Assembly (NCBI GenBank): GCA_017535945.1
Contig: JAFXTJ010000120.1
Span: 1 to 56,711 of the forward strand
Source of the DNA: Lachnospiraceae bacterium
GTDB taxonomy: Bacteria; Bacillota; Clostridia; Lachnospirales; Lachnospiraceae
Direction of reading: 5' to 3'
DNA: 56,711 bases
The first letter of the stretch is position 1, and each line of letters opens with the position of its first letter. The notes beneath the pieces were generated by a model, which did not search any database, was not told the origin of the DNA, and worked only from the letters and a program-made list of their open reading frames with translations. Below, piece after piece: positions 47,401 through 52,789 of the stretch. The translations under genes were made by a program, and so were the position numbers.

Positions 47401-48602
47401 TCATCACCGGTTTCACAGGATAAGGCCTCCTCATCGACCGCAAGTTCCGTCACCTGGTATCCGTGTTTTGGCAGAAGCTTGATGGCAAGTTCACAGCCTT
47501 TGGGCATGATAAGTGTTCCCTTGCTGTATTCGTCCTCTGAAGTTGTGAACGAGATGTAGTCGGGAAGTGTCCTGCCGTCAGCAGCTTTCCCCGTAAGATC
47601 AAACCCGGCACCGTTATCGAGGCTTTCGGGAAGAGTTAATGAAATGGGTGAAATGTATGCATCTCTTACGTAGTAATCTTCGCCCTCATCGGCGGGATCC
47701 GTAGAGTATCTGAAAATGCTGACCGCACTTTCCTCTTCGGTGACCGGGCGTGCGAGAATACCCACTGAGAGTGCGGGTTCTTCAACAGTATCATCCTCAC
47801 CGGCCGGACGCTCAAGAAGCGCATCTACAGATTCGGAAACATCGACGGTAAATGCCGCATATGCTTTGCCGTCAATATAGACCACCGAACCAATATAGTC
47901 GGCAAACTCGTTTTCGTTGCCCGGTGTGAGCCATTCGGGAACTGCATATTCTTTATCGTTTATGACAAGAGAGGATTCAAGAGTATAACCGCACTCGACA
48001 AGAAACTCGAGCACTGAGGAGTTTTCGGACAACGAACCTTTATCTTCGGGAAGCCTTACGATGACCTTATCAGCAGAATCGACATAATCCCACGTATATT
48101 CCTCATCACCGAAAAGTGCGAACACCCCCGTGAGCGTATCGGATCCGTTGTCGATAACATATGTGTCTATCGGGATACTTGAAATATCAGCTGTCGATCT
48201 TTCCTCCGGTGTTTCCGGGGTTGTCTCATCTTCGCCAACCGCAGCGTTTTCCTCAGCAACCGCGGCTTCTTCCCCGGGTTCTCCACCAACCTCGGAAATA
48301 ACGGAATCTCCCTCATTCACGGGATCCGTCTCATCATCAGAAGAAGTCATAAAATCATCAGCGACCGCTTCGGCCTCTTCCGTGTACACCTCATCAGTGT
48401 CTGCGGGGTCCGCAAACGGAGCCTGCACCTGTTCTTCGTCGCCGGAATAGATGACATCCTCGTTATTGCCGGAATAAATAATCCCTGACTGCTCGGCAGC
48501 ATTTACGGATACGGGCTCTGTTGCTACAAGCGCCGTAGATGCCACCATGACAAACGACAGCAGTCCTGCAAGTGTTCTCCTCATGATCATTTTTATACCC
48601 AT
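38499..48602 (-). CDS. Giant exported beta-solenoid repeat protein
   Basis: This is a 3,367-residue protein. A signal peptide (basic MGIKMIMRRT, hydrophobic core to ATEPVSVNAA near residue 37) precedes an acidic low-complexity region (about 45-140), a mixed domain to about 620 that ends in the surface-protein-like SFSVYAI, and about seven large repeats beginning near 637, 975, 1467, 1954, 2234, 2680 and 3044. Each repeat opens with a helical W/F-x-x-A-x-A-x-I segment (DSWDGAVAAVN, RSWNEAVAAIN, ADAAAEIDRI), then a Leu-x-x-Pro beta stretch and runs of short VxG-V-xx-L turns typical of a parallel beta-helix. No LPxTG, SLH or other anchor is seen at the C-terminus, which may be truncated. Start at 48602 follows AGAGAGG. 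GC is clearly lower than in the flanks. A surface or adhesin-like role is inferred. Confidence 0.85.
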   Translation of the reverse strand: MGIKMIMRRTLAGLLSFVMVASTALVATEPVSVNAAEQSGIIYSGNNEDVIYSGDEEQVQAPFADPADTDEVYTEEAEAVADDFMTSSDDETDPVNEGDSVISEVGGEPGEEAAVAEENAAVGEDETTPETPEERSTADISSIPIDTYVIDNGSDTLTGVFALFGDEEYTWDYVDSADKVIVRLPEDKGSLSENSSVLEFLVECGYTLESSLVINDKEYAVPEWLTPGNENEFADYIGSVVYIDGKAYAAFTVDVSESVDALLERPAGEDDTVEEPALSVGILARPVTEEESAVSIFRYSTDPADEGEDYYVRDAYISPISLTLPESLDNGAGFDLTGKAADGRTLPDYISFTTSEDEYSKGTLIMPKGCELAIKLLPKHGYQVTELAVDEEALSCETGDEGSADELISDIDAYSDDNEVGRYTLKVDKTIFAPAPTLIRTGDSVVTDKAEDIVSGKIEIQPSANGDQTEFPGSARLEVADVPETGEGSLTAEQIEAFENACEEASSDVIGGRDNARIVDYLDISLYSVVNVAQGQPSEDGEGEDTFAIAGSGTEEEEQAVWEREIKDPAASVTVTLNLDPEFDTDGLGILHQKEIAEGAGVSYEYESVPCRVDEEAHTVTFEADSFSVYAISITIDKVYIIMKGDPDHGEYADTIEDAISYITDPNKRFKGKTGEYILYLGKNEFTITDDVVVPNCVTRLVICPNLATGSDQHFTTITISSGMTFQSPVPVAIDGTVVMKEGIFRVQSLELTRLSVLAAEILYVTGTTTLHGGSILCLNNDTFLGVDSETTPGLTSIKVTQDYENDDSGNPDKNYPLHSPVILKDYHATDVKIFGAITADKGCGLRFGISYGDINTSSDIMTMVEYQNQINPSGGYHYSNTNRDAHAIKDNGSGKVITPGQQPDFPDYLFMTDQTSMPDFMSVYLPLNSTYEKTYVCVKYDGTQKKAYATEPPYEISEFNDESQAFKLLGSYAQWSDASAAVAALNDPDKTYMLDLDIGDSDIDTDRMMTFPKKAKRMIFRGHGSTSGEISVMKYQVSTKFSCDVTFEDLDLRVCDKKGNELSPYTAATIDIAGHVLDLKGSDIRFNSPVIFNDSAKKGTMQIAGDIPTRVMTCVVSDVQKAAGYTQDEVNKLVGYATSATGGKLADAAYDPRADFDLKGGEVSVIAGSVANVANLVIPLNSRVIMSDYKNTQGSWIAPTLTVAKLENHGQIWMVTDNGGTGTSKATVTEAQMCGDSVMSGSGNELKADAVKINDLYMSGDSWVESRGAFDVGNITNITANATLATVQNPSLRSAPGTPFLNVTGNVTLQDKGCRIRVCVKSADGKSIPKLEKKPDDTTYPSGGMALLTAKNGTIDQFVPYHAITSDEPPVAGNSNIPESCWTYDEGGQTKYYTDVDKTAYGSKVKDGYYNTNGYYLKKDGNTFHLYKGSDVDIAVVTIPEARNNYYTPSYGKTAVSSACDDPLAVIDYYDSWDGAVAAVNAKKTKQKYEFIVIKDQGSEDDPGNPAIELKFPQSANIDKLYVVGNEQNMSSTILYTNALTLTSFTLFDYLSIAPVAYYREGSTVTYPSLNGAPQTIEVKSNTYANRSQPLKAGGFYLEFGEYARQAVVTNNLDIDSEDKGSVYLANTFDVKLRTYVPFIGNVSGNNKNSAVFRLAKDKDNLSPVINGSITGFEELYTGDNIVAGDISVTKLSAGEFEMHGKTLKASVVNAGSILAEKTAVTAGELNLTDEYYGATVGSLTADDVTMVNGTSGEQSDYFTVNGKVNVRNISLGHYRRLVYKGDAKITGKLTLGGSSYVAADGGSDVFVTINDIVSNDDEHNSILYYNRNAKNKPRVTITGKVSGYPVKLSWYGGPDIKEMQPAVTTIAAGANESVKLSFPATGELAVVGNNPLSMFKIDLYGYSMDEYYPVKYSNAIYLVKTSSDDMVLAPIVELKRVDEGNEFTSYYCDLAQATAEINGINDSSAKYEMRVLTKAGDYDPSHPTLTDTVITDNYVFSPLSLPAKDRMKELDIISGIENKTSKICYSGALTGYNKITLTDIYFYNTAGPKSDEPGKGKVSFETFTATNCELVFPGKTTIGSLSLINTRVDFETTAEIGDLSTDNTAENGDPVKSTIYAATKSLEGPSLLSIKGAVTGPVFIGLLVPYKGDLKPLENVPEFSWKSYAGRRLAYVPVADADHFFAYGLFVKDGRVVTQEKPYYSYKDSSGYVINDDKSKMLIRLEDADSHDVLGYARSWNEAVAAINIANNKNRAYSIVFLQGGCWRTNAVVDASAITDPKSQVAGSYVEAVYGTKDVAALTMPKASAARRIDLECAGEVHGQVILVYRGAFAPQTDCTIGPNITITTTTRQKLPGKNYYVYYAGNLDGWITAVTLANGKTLEYSIYNNVTPPPVFSSITGSKGTMVLPVKSSVTGTVNVGELRAHENAEIKLEGKTTAATMRLYDEAKVNAVGDVTVGELIMNKKSELSMAADKSGKTTGKLSVKTVHVGQQPNGTDKCLIGGGQNTTIITDIISDSGAPGLDIKYCFTTPSAKAAGTSQLSINGRIDGVKVTLMPLLRRFDVEKNQYEVDDSGNPKYSLVTDPEETKAKLSLSSPNNKGLFNGDKTTWKTENGWYNCKLLTMGKAGLTDLKLQAKPDDDYMIKSGSGVYITNTNTSPLLHVLGYRDEQMTAKSYEGLFVDFADAAAEIDRIGSKTAGDDNSYVKIDFQRDAGTGDAPVALTMPSKICHLTITGNDKHVYTSSSVLTFNAPTTIHDLSITARGKSKRSKVYDTDIPYSIKADSVIEFDDCEIPESSVSAVTAKGLKLHNSKLGVRGNLTADGATLSTTSEVAAANITVKGTTEIDNSSCLKAGQAYVGDNNRTVKDKATDGKISLKDVIVDSVGSPGAVFSLKKSALDKKGRGGISQLTVSGEVKCLADIGPDLPNDAPIQVEIRENTEGGKEEGGVITYTDVSKPVEGMILATAPLAGNRYFRPSSTMMSKLDDGDPLKDNGHVIKTGNTIVFTAQKAVICLHMYRSILKRANSDEVKSRTELPAMDFLTYEEAVAQIDALNRYKLLEYDGGYRPGAYYEDYDIQFADDLGIYDIKNAKGVYAPLPLPKKAGTLKLYVDHNEGFDYVRVRYAGNIKLSGNLTLADGVMLIPVAYNKAARDYVETTSAFNLSSYTLRLSADKEKYGTEYIPIRASGITGGKNSRLELLAQNRGWVRAYCTGDLTVPNVFLNPEFEPNPDPENKQKAIAEISVDGNINITDLRTKSASSGDAVILVGGTGVFGDITVFDKADTRIKEKPGHPLKLNGVLDLSPADYRNEKIDLVMDSDSVPAGTVYASGAKIDPAVWHIYSGNYPEEGMFKQYDGYMDGINLKRGSQK

Positions 48603-48650
48603 ATATATACCTCTCTCCAAAACACATTTCCTGTCACATAAAGGAATATT

Positions 48651-48680
48651 ATTATACCAAAAAAACGCGAGAATTCGCAA
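48651..48680 (-). promoter_or_regulatory. Promoter of the giant repeat protein
   Basis: On the minus strand TTGCGA (48680-48675) and TATAAT (48656-48651) are 18 bases apart, about 48 bases before the start codon. Confidence 0.65.
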
Positions 48681-48712
48681 TATAAGCGCATCTTCGCGAA
48701 CAAAAAAACAGT

Positions 48713-48939
48713 ATGAAAAAAATCACATCGGATCTGAAGGACTTTTCCCCTAAACAGAAAACTTTATTCATGATCCGATAAAAAATGACATATCAAACTA
48801 TTCTGACGATTCCCGACTGACTGCGCCTAATGACGGTCAAAAATATAATCTCAAAGAGATGATCAAAGCGTCTGAAAAATTGAGCAGACCGCTCAGTGAC
48901 TCAGAAGCAGAAAAGTTTAGAGTGAACAACAATGTCTAA
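48713..48939 (+). pseudogene. Frameshifted small gene remnant
   Basis: An ATG at 48713 opens a frame of 22 codons (MKKITSDLKDFSPKQK and a few more, stop at 48779-48781); the coding-like pattern then continues in another frame as DPIKNDISNYSDDSRLTAPN to a stop at 48937-48939. The Lys/Asn/Asp-rich composition and the ATG overlap with the next small gene suggest a decayed two-gene unit. I do not recognise the product. It lies divergently from the giant gene. Confidence 0.45.
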
Positions 48940-49084
48940 ACAATCAGCCGAACAAGACTTCAAAAACAAACTGTTCAAAGCCTTGTCCGATCAAACCCCC
49001 GACGCAAAACCTGATAAAGACGGGTTTCTCGTAATCCCGATCAGGAAACGCAACAAGAAAGATAACCCGGATACGCCACCATGA
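48932..49084 (+). CDS. Small charged hypothetical protein
   Basis: The product has 50 residues, is very polar (many Lys, Asp, Gln, Pro) and has no membrane segment; it reads MSKQSAEQDFKNKLFKALSD at the start and ends in KKDNPDTPP. The ATG overlaps the stop of the remnant upstream, and a hairpin that can stop transcription follows nine bases after the stop. It could be a real small gene of the former mobile element or part of its decay. No family recognised. Confidence 0.45.
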   Translation: MSKQSAEQDFKNKLFKALSDQTPDAKPDKDGFLVIPIRKRNKKDNPDTPP

Positions 49085-49092
49085 CGCCAAAA

Positions 49093-49127
49093 TGCCCTCA
49101 TACAGACATATTATCTGTACGAGGGCA
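49093..49127. terminator. Bidirectional terminator
   Basis: The stem TGCCCTC-TACAGA/TCTGTA-GAGGGCA (one mismatch, 7-nt loop) is followed by TATTCTTT on the plus strand and by TTTTGG on the minus strand. It can serve the plus-strand small gene and the minus-strand gene at 49188. Confidence 0.7.
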
Positions 49128-49187
49128 TATTCTTTCGCTAAATCACTTAAAACGTCTGTATGGGCGTCCTGATGCGTTCTTGGCATA

Positions 49188-49490
49188 TCACTCTATCATA
49201 CCGAAATGTCTGAACGCTTCCCGGATCATTTCTTCTCTATCAGGCTTCAGTTTGGGCACATAATGACCTTCCGAGCCCTTGTAACCCTTATATTCGGTCT
49301 TTGAGAGTCCACAGCGCTCTTTTGTCTGTGAAATGCTCAAATTGCTTACATGGACGCCATAATGCGTTTTAACCCATGCCTGTATCTGTCCGTATGTTGC
49401 ACACGGCTCCTGTTTTACAAAATCAAAAATATCAAAAGGGATACTGATACAGGCAATGTTGTGGCGAACCCCTATTTTCAATTTAGACAT
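49188..49490 (-). CDS. Detached RlmD/RumA-type C-terminal tail domain
   Basis: These 100 residues resemble the extra C-terminal tail found on 23S rRNA uracil-5-methyltransferases (RlmD/RumA) of Lachnospiraceae: YGQIQAWVKTHYGVHVSNLS, then QTKERCGL, VPKLKPDREEMIREA and the ending HFGMIE. No methyltransferase domain is present. The beginning MSKLKIGVRHN resembles the join between catalytic domain and tail. It may be a cut-off gene end captured near the tmRNA, or a free small protein with a winged-helix-like fold. The start codon stands directly after GTCGAACCCC, a copy of the tmRNA T-arm in the opposite sense. Confidence 0.6.
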   Translation of the reverse strand: MSKLKIGVRHNIACISIPFDIFDFVKQEPCATYGQIQAWVKTHYGVHVSNLSISQTKERCGLSKTEYKGYKGSEGHYVPKLKPDREEMIREAFRHFGMIE

Positions 49491-49514
49491 GGGGTTCGAC
49501 GGTTGGTTGTAAAG

Positions 49515-49907
49515 TGGATCAGAGGGGAGTCGAACCCCTGTCCAAGCATACTCTCAGCATCCTTCTACGTGCTTAGTCCGTCTATGTACGTCCCGGGCGA
49601 CCGGACGAACAGATTCCTCCCCGGGCGGCTTTCGAGATTATCTTAACGCCTGCTCTCAAGAGCTTACTTACAGGCGGGCAGCCGCTTTCTTTGAACCCCG
49701 GTGATTATAGCGGCGTTATCACCGTGGGCTTAAACCGGGCATTTCAGCCCGGTCGTCGCTCTGGTCACTAACCCTGAGGATTAAGCAGCCATAGCAACAG
49801 GTGCCTCATAGTCGGCATCTATTGGTTGGTGTCGGATTAAGGAGGCCACCACCATGCTCCGCACGCTTCTCTACGTTGACTATACCTGTCGAAACCTTTA
49901 CTGACCC
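49515..49907 (-). ncRNA. ssrA: tmRNA
   Basis: This RNA of about 393 nt frees stalled ribosomes. The tRNA-like part pairs 5' GGGTCAG with 3' CTGATCC; AAAGGTTTCGACAGG stands at the 5' side, and the T-arm GGGGTTCGACTCCCC at the 3' side. The tag frame runs from GCC at 49816 to TAA at 49783-49781 and codes ADYEAPVAMAA, ending in the hydrophobic MAA expected for proteolysis. GC-rich pseudoknot-like pairs (CCGGGCTGAAATGCCCGG) follow the tag. CCA is not encoded. The 3' end faces the island. Confidence 0.93.
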
Positions 49908-49957
49908 ATATGCGATTGCCAAGGAACCGCCGGCACCTCACCGGTACCTGTGCCATC

Positions 49958-49987
49958 ATCTTACAACAGGTTCATCGGCAAATGCAA
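49958..49987 (-). promoter_or_regulatory. Promoter of the tmRNA
   Basis: On the minus strand TTGCAT (49987-49982) and TAAGAT (49963-49958) are 18 bases apart, starting nine bases after the sensor gene stop. The transcript would have a leader of about 45 nt, removed by RNase P. Confidence 0.55.
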
Positions 49988-49995
49988 GTATTCTC

Positions 49996-51477
49996 TTAAC
50001 TCTCATCTTCCCGGTCGGCATCCGTCAGCGTCATGATGATGACCCTGTCGCTGTCGGAGAGACGGATGCTTCTCGCCCGGATCCTCAGGTTGCGTGTGGT
50101 CTCCGGATCCGGATGGACCGGGTGCACAAAAGTCACCTCGCCGTCCCGGCGCCTGATCCCGTCAATGATGGTATGGATCCGTATCCCCTCCTCATCATCC
50201 GTCCGGTTAAAAATCCTCTCCACCGTCACATAATCCTCCGTTCCCGGGCTGAAGCCAAGCATGGACAACGCCATGTCATTGATGAGGATCACATCCTTTG
50301 TGATGGCGTCGGTCACGAGCGTCCCAACCGTCTGCGCCTTGAGGATCTCACGGAAGAGCCTGTTGCGGTCGGACAGCGCGTTGTGCAGGTCCGCCACCGC
50401 CCCGGCGATGGCACCGAATTCATCCTCGCGGGACATATACTGATCCAGACTGTGCGGCTGCGAGAAGTCCCCTCTCCTGAGGCGCCTGATCTCATCGTTG
50501 ATCGCGACCACCGGTTTTGTCAGCCGGTCGACACAGTATGCGCACAGCACGACCATGAGGAGCGTCACGATGACCATGATGGCGATCAGGCTCAGGCGGA
50601 CCCGGCTTACCACATCAAAGGTGTCCGCTCCCGGATCCGTCACCACAAAGATCCAGTCCCTGTCTGCCATATAATAGCAGCTCCCCGCCCGCATCCGGTC
50701 GGAGAATGTGGCGACATTGTCCGGATACTCCCCGTTGTGGAAGCCGAGCAGACGATCCAGGATCACGGGATCCATGCACACGCTTCCGACGATATCGGGA
50801 TCGTAATCAAAGATATAAGTCCCGTCCGCGGCATTGATCAGGGAATACTCGACATCGGCAGTCTCATCATTCACGGATCTCAGACGCTCCCCCAGTCCGT
50901 CCGTATAAAAAGCGGCGCCCGCGAAGCCGATGGCCCGGCCCGACTCATCACAGACCGGTGCATACAGCGGGATCACCATCTTGCCGGTCACCGGCGCACG
51001 GACGATGCCGGTGCAGAACGCATGTCCGTTCGTCCGGATCTGTTCCTCCAGTTCCGCGGCGGATACGGCATCGCGGAATGTCTTGTCCACACTGTCGGGA
51101 TTGATGTGGGCGAGTACATAGGTATCCCACTCGGCCACATAAAGCCCCTCCATATGATCATATGCCTCAGCAAAACCCTCAGTAAAACTGCGCGCTCTGC
51201 GGATCGCCTCCGGATCACGTCCGCTCTTTAACACTTCACGGATCTCCGGGGTCCTGGCATATGCGTCGATCATCTCCACACATCCCTCGATATAAGTCTC
51301 GATGATCTGTGACCTGTCCTTGGCGATCAGATTCATATCCCGCTTGACTCTGTTCGTCAGTTCCATGGAGAGATTGAGATTTACGACGGCAAACAGGAGC
51401 AGCATCGCCAGCGTGACTACGATACCCACGATCATCGCGATCCGGAAACTGATCTTGTTATTGACCCGCTTTTTCAT
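49996..51477 (-). CDS. Cache-HAMP-PAS membrane sensor without output domain
   Basis: This is a membrane sensor of 493 residues: first helix (about 12-38), a double-Cache extracellular domain (45-280, with GLYVAEWDTYVLAH and AGAAFYTDGLG), second helix (about 286-310), HAMP (312-365) and a PAS domain (375-485) that ends in MTLTDADRED. A kinase, GGDEF or methyl-accepting domain would normally follow, but the frame stops. It overlaps the phosphatase gene by 4 bp (ATGA), so the gene is in a working operon. It may signal through a partner protein, or its output has been lost. Confidence 0.85.
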   Translation of the reverse strand: MKKRVNNKISFRIAMIVGIVVTLAMLLLFAVVNLNLSMELTNRVKRDMNLIAKDRSQIIETYIEGCVEMIDAYARTPEIREVLKSGRDPEAIRRARSFTEGFAEAYDHMEGLYVAEWDTYVLAHINPDSVDKTFRDAVSAAELEEQIRTNGHAFCTGIVRAPVTGKMVIPLYAPVCDESGRAIGFAGAAFYTDGLGERLRSVNDETADVEYSLINAADGTYIFDYDPDIVGSVCMDPVILDRLLGFHNGEYPDNVATFSDRMRAGSCYYMADRDWIFVVTDPGADTFDVVSRVRLSLIAIMVIVTLLMVVLCAYCVDRLTKPVVAINDEIRRLRRGDFSQPHSLDQYMSREDEFGAIAGAVADLHNALSDRNRLFREILKAQTVGTLVTDAITKDVILINDMALSMLGFSPGTEDYVTVERIFNRTDDEEGIRIHTIIDGIRRRDGEVTFVHPVHPDPETTRNLRIRARSIRLSDSDRVIIMTLTDADREDES

Positions 51478-52094
51478 ACCCCGCCCTCATTGCTGCGGAT
51501 ATGCTCCCCATCCATCACAAATACGAACAGCCGGCCGTTCTCCACCTTGATGTCCCAGATACCGTGAAGCTCCGCAAGTCCGGCCGCCACATGAAGCGCG
51601 CGGATGATCCCGCCGTGGCAGGCCGCGAGGATCCGTCCCGGGGCGTCGGATGAAGCCGCAAGCTGCTGCATATCCGCAAGAAATGAGCGGGTACGCGCAA
51701 GGACGTGCGTGAAATCCTCTCCGCCGGGCGGCGGCGAATATTTCTCCGGCGCCTCAAACAGTCCGCGGAAGGGCAGTTCATCCTGCTCCCACCCCGGATA
51801 ATCCGGCTTGAAGAAATCCGTCCCCTCAAAGATCCCGAATTCGATCTCCCGGATCCTGGGATCCGTCGGGATCTCTTCCATGGGCAGGCCCGTCACGATG
51901 GAAGCCGTCTCCACGGCACGGACGAGCGGACTCGAGACCACCCGGTCAAAGGTGATCCCCTCCGCGCGGAAGCGCTCCGCGGCAGCTCTTACCTGTTCTC
52001 TGCCGGTATCAGAGAGCGGCACATCCGTCTGCCCCTGAAACCATCCTTTTTCATTCCACCCGGTCCTGCCGTGGCGGATCAGACAAAGTTCCAC
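51474..52094 (-). CDS. Histidine phosphatase (phosphoglycerate mutase-like)
   Basis: This protein of 206 residues has the branch-1 histidine phosphatase RHG motif (LIRHGRTGWNEKG, catalytic His8), SSPLVRAVETA, an acidic EIEFGIFEG and the second catalytic His in ACHGGII. Such enzymes (CobC/GpmB type) remove phosphate from sugars, nucleotides or cofactor precursors. The substrate is not apparent from this operon. Confidence 0.88.
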   Translation of the reverse strand: MELCLIRHGRTGWNEKGWFQGQTDVPLSDTGREQVRAAAERFRAEGITFDRVVSSPLVRAVETASIVTGLPMEEIPTDPRIREIEFGIFEGTDFFKPDYPGWEQDELPFRGLFEAPEKYSPPPGGEDFTHVLARTRSFLADMQQLAASSDAPGRILAACHGGIIRALHVAAGLAELHGIWDIKVENGRLFVFVMDGEHIRSNEGGV

Positions 52095-52099
52095 CTCTT

Positions 52100-52789
52100 C
52101 TACATCTCCTCGATATGCAGCACATAGTCAAGTGAAGAAAGCGCCTCGATGATCTGGCTGTGTGACTTATACTTCTTGAGCTCCGGTGAATCGATGGAGA
52201 GCGAAATGGAGTATACGCTGAGCTTCGATTCCCGGTAGGAACGGTTCAGCTCGATATCGTCGATCTTGAGCCCCAGTCTCCGCAGCGTAGTGATGAAATC
52301 CTTGAGATAGGTGCTCTCCACCAGTTCCAGGTGGATCTCAAACCGGTTGGCGTGTTCTCTTAAGAGATCCTCCATCCAGGGCATCATGATCAGACACAGC
52401 AAGAGCATCAGCGCGGAGAACACGGCGATCACATAAAAGCCCGCACCGCAGGCCATGCCGATCACACAGCATCCCCACAGGGCCGCCGCGGTGGTCAGTC
52501 CCTGGATCTGATTGCGCGCGTTGCGGAACAGCGCGTGCACACTGATGGATGCCCCGCCGATCAGTACGGCGGCGGAGATGAGATACAGTCCTCCGCTGCC
52601 CTCTTTTGCGATGTCACCGGACAGGAGCATCCGTTCCGTCAGCATCGCGGCACAGGAAGCGGTCGCCATCACCATAAAGGTGCGCAGACCTGCGGAATGC
52701 AGCTTTAATGACCGTTCGCAGCCGATCACGGCGGATAAAGCCACGGCGAGGCAGATCCTTATGATAATCTCTCCGGTTTCCGGACTCAT
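52100..52789 (-). CDS. MgtC/SapB family membrane protein
   Basis: This protein of 229 residues has four to five N-terminal membrane helices typical of MgtC (RICLAVALSAVIGCERSLK, HSAGLRTFMVMATASC, AAVLIGGASISVH, AALWGCCVIGMACG) and a soluble ACT-like C-terminal domain (about 150-229, with STYLKDFITTLRRLGLKIDD). MgtC proteins affect magnesium homeostasis and F-ATPase activity in pathogens; here it sits next to a cation:proton antiporter with a 4-bp overlap, which fits ion homeostasis. Confidence 0.9.
   Translation of the reverse strand: MSPETGEIIIRICLAVALSAVIGCERSLKLHSAGLRTFMVMATASCAAMLTERMLLSGDIAKEGSGGLYLISAAVLIGGASISVHALFRNARNQIQGLTTAAALWGCCVIGMACGAGFYVIAVFSALMLLLCLIMMPWMEDLLREHANRFEIHLELVESTYLKDFITTLRRLGLKIDDIELNRSYRESKLSVYSISLSIDSPELKKYKSHSQIIEALSSLDYVLHIEEM

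Noticed and set aside
48944-49186. Minus-strand open frame of 80 codons
   Set aside because: It lies opposite the more convincing plus-strand small gene, runs through the terminator hairpin and has no ribosome site.
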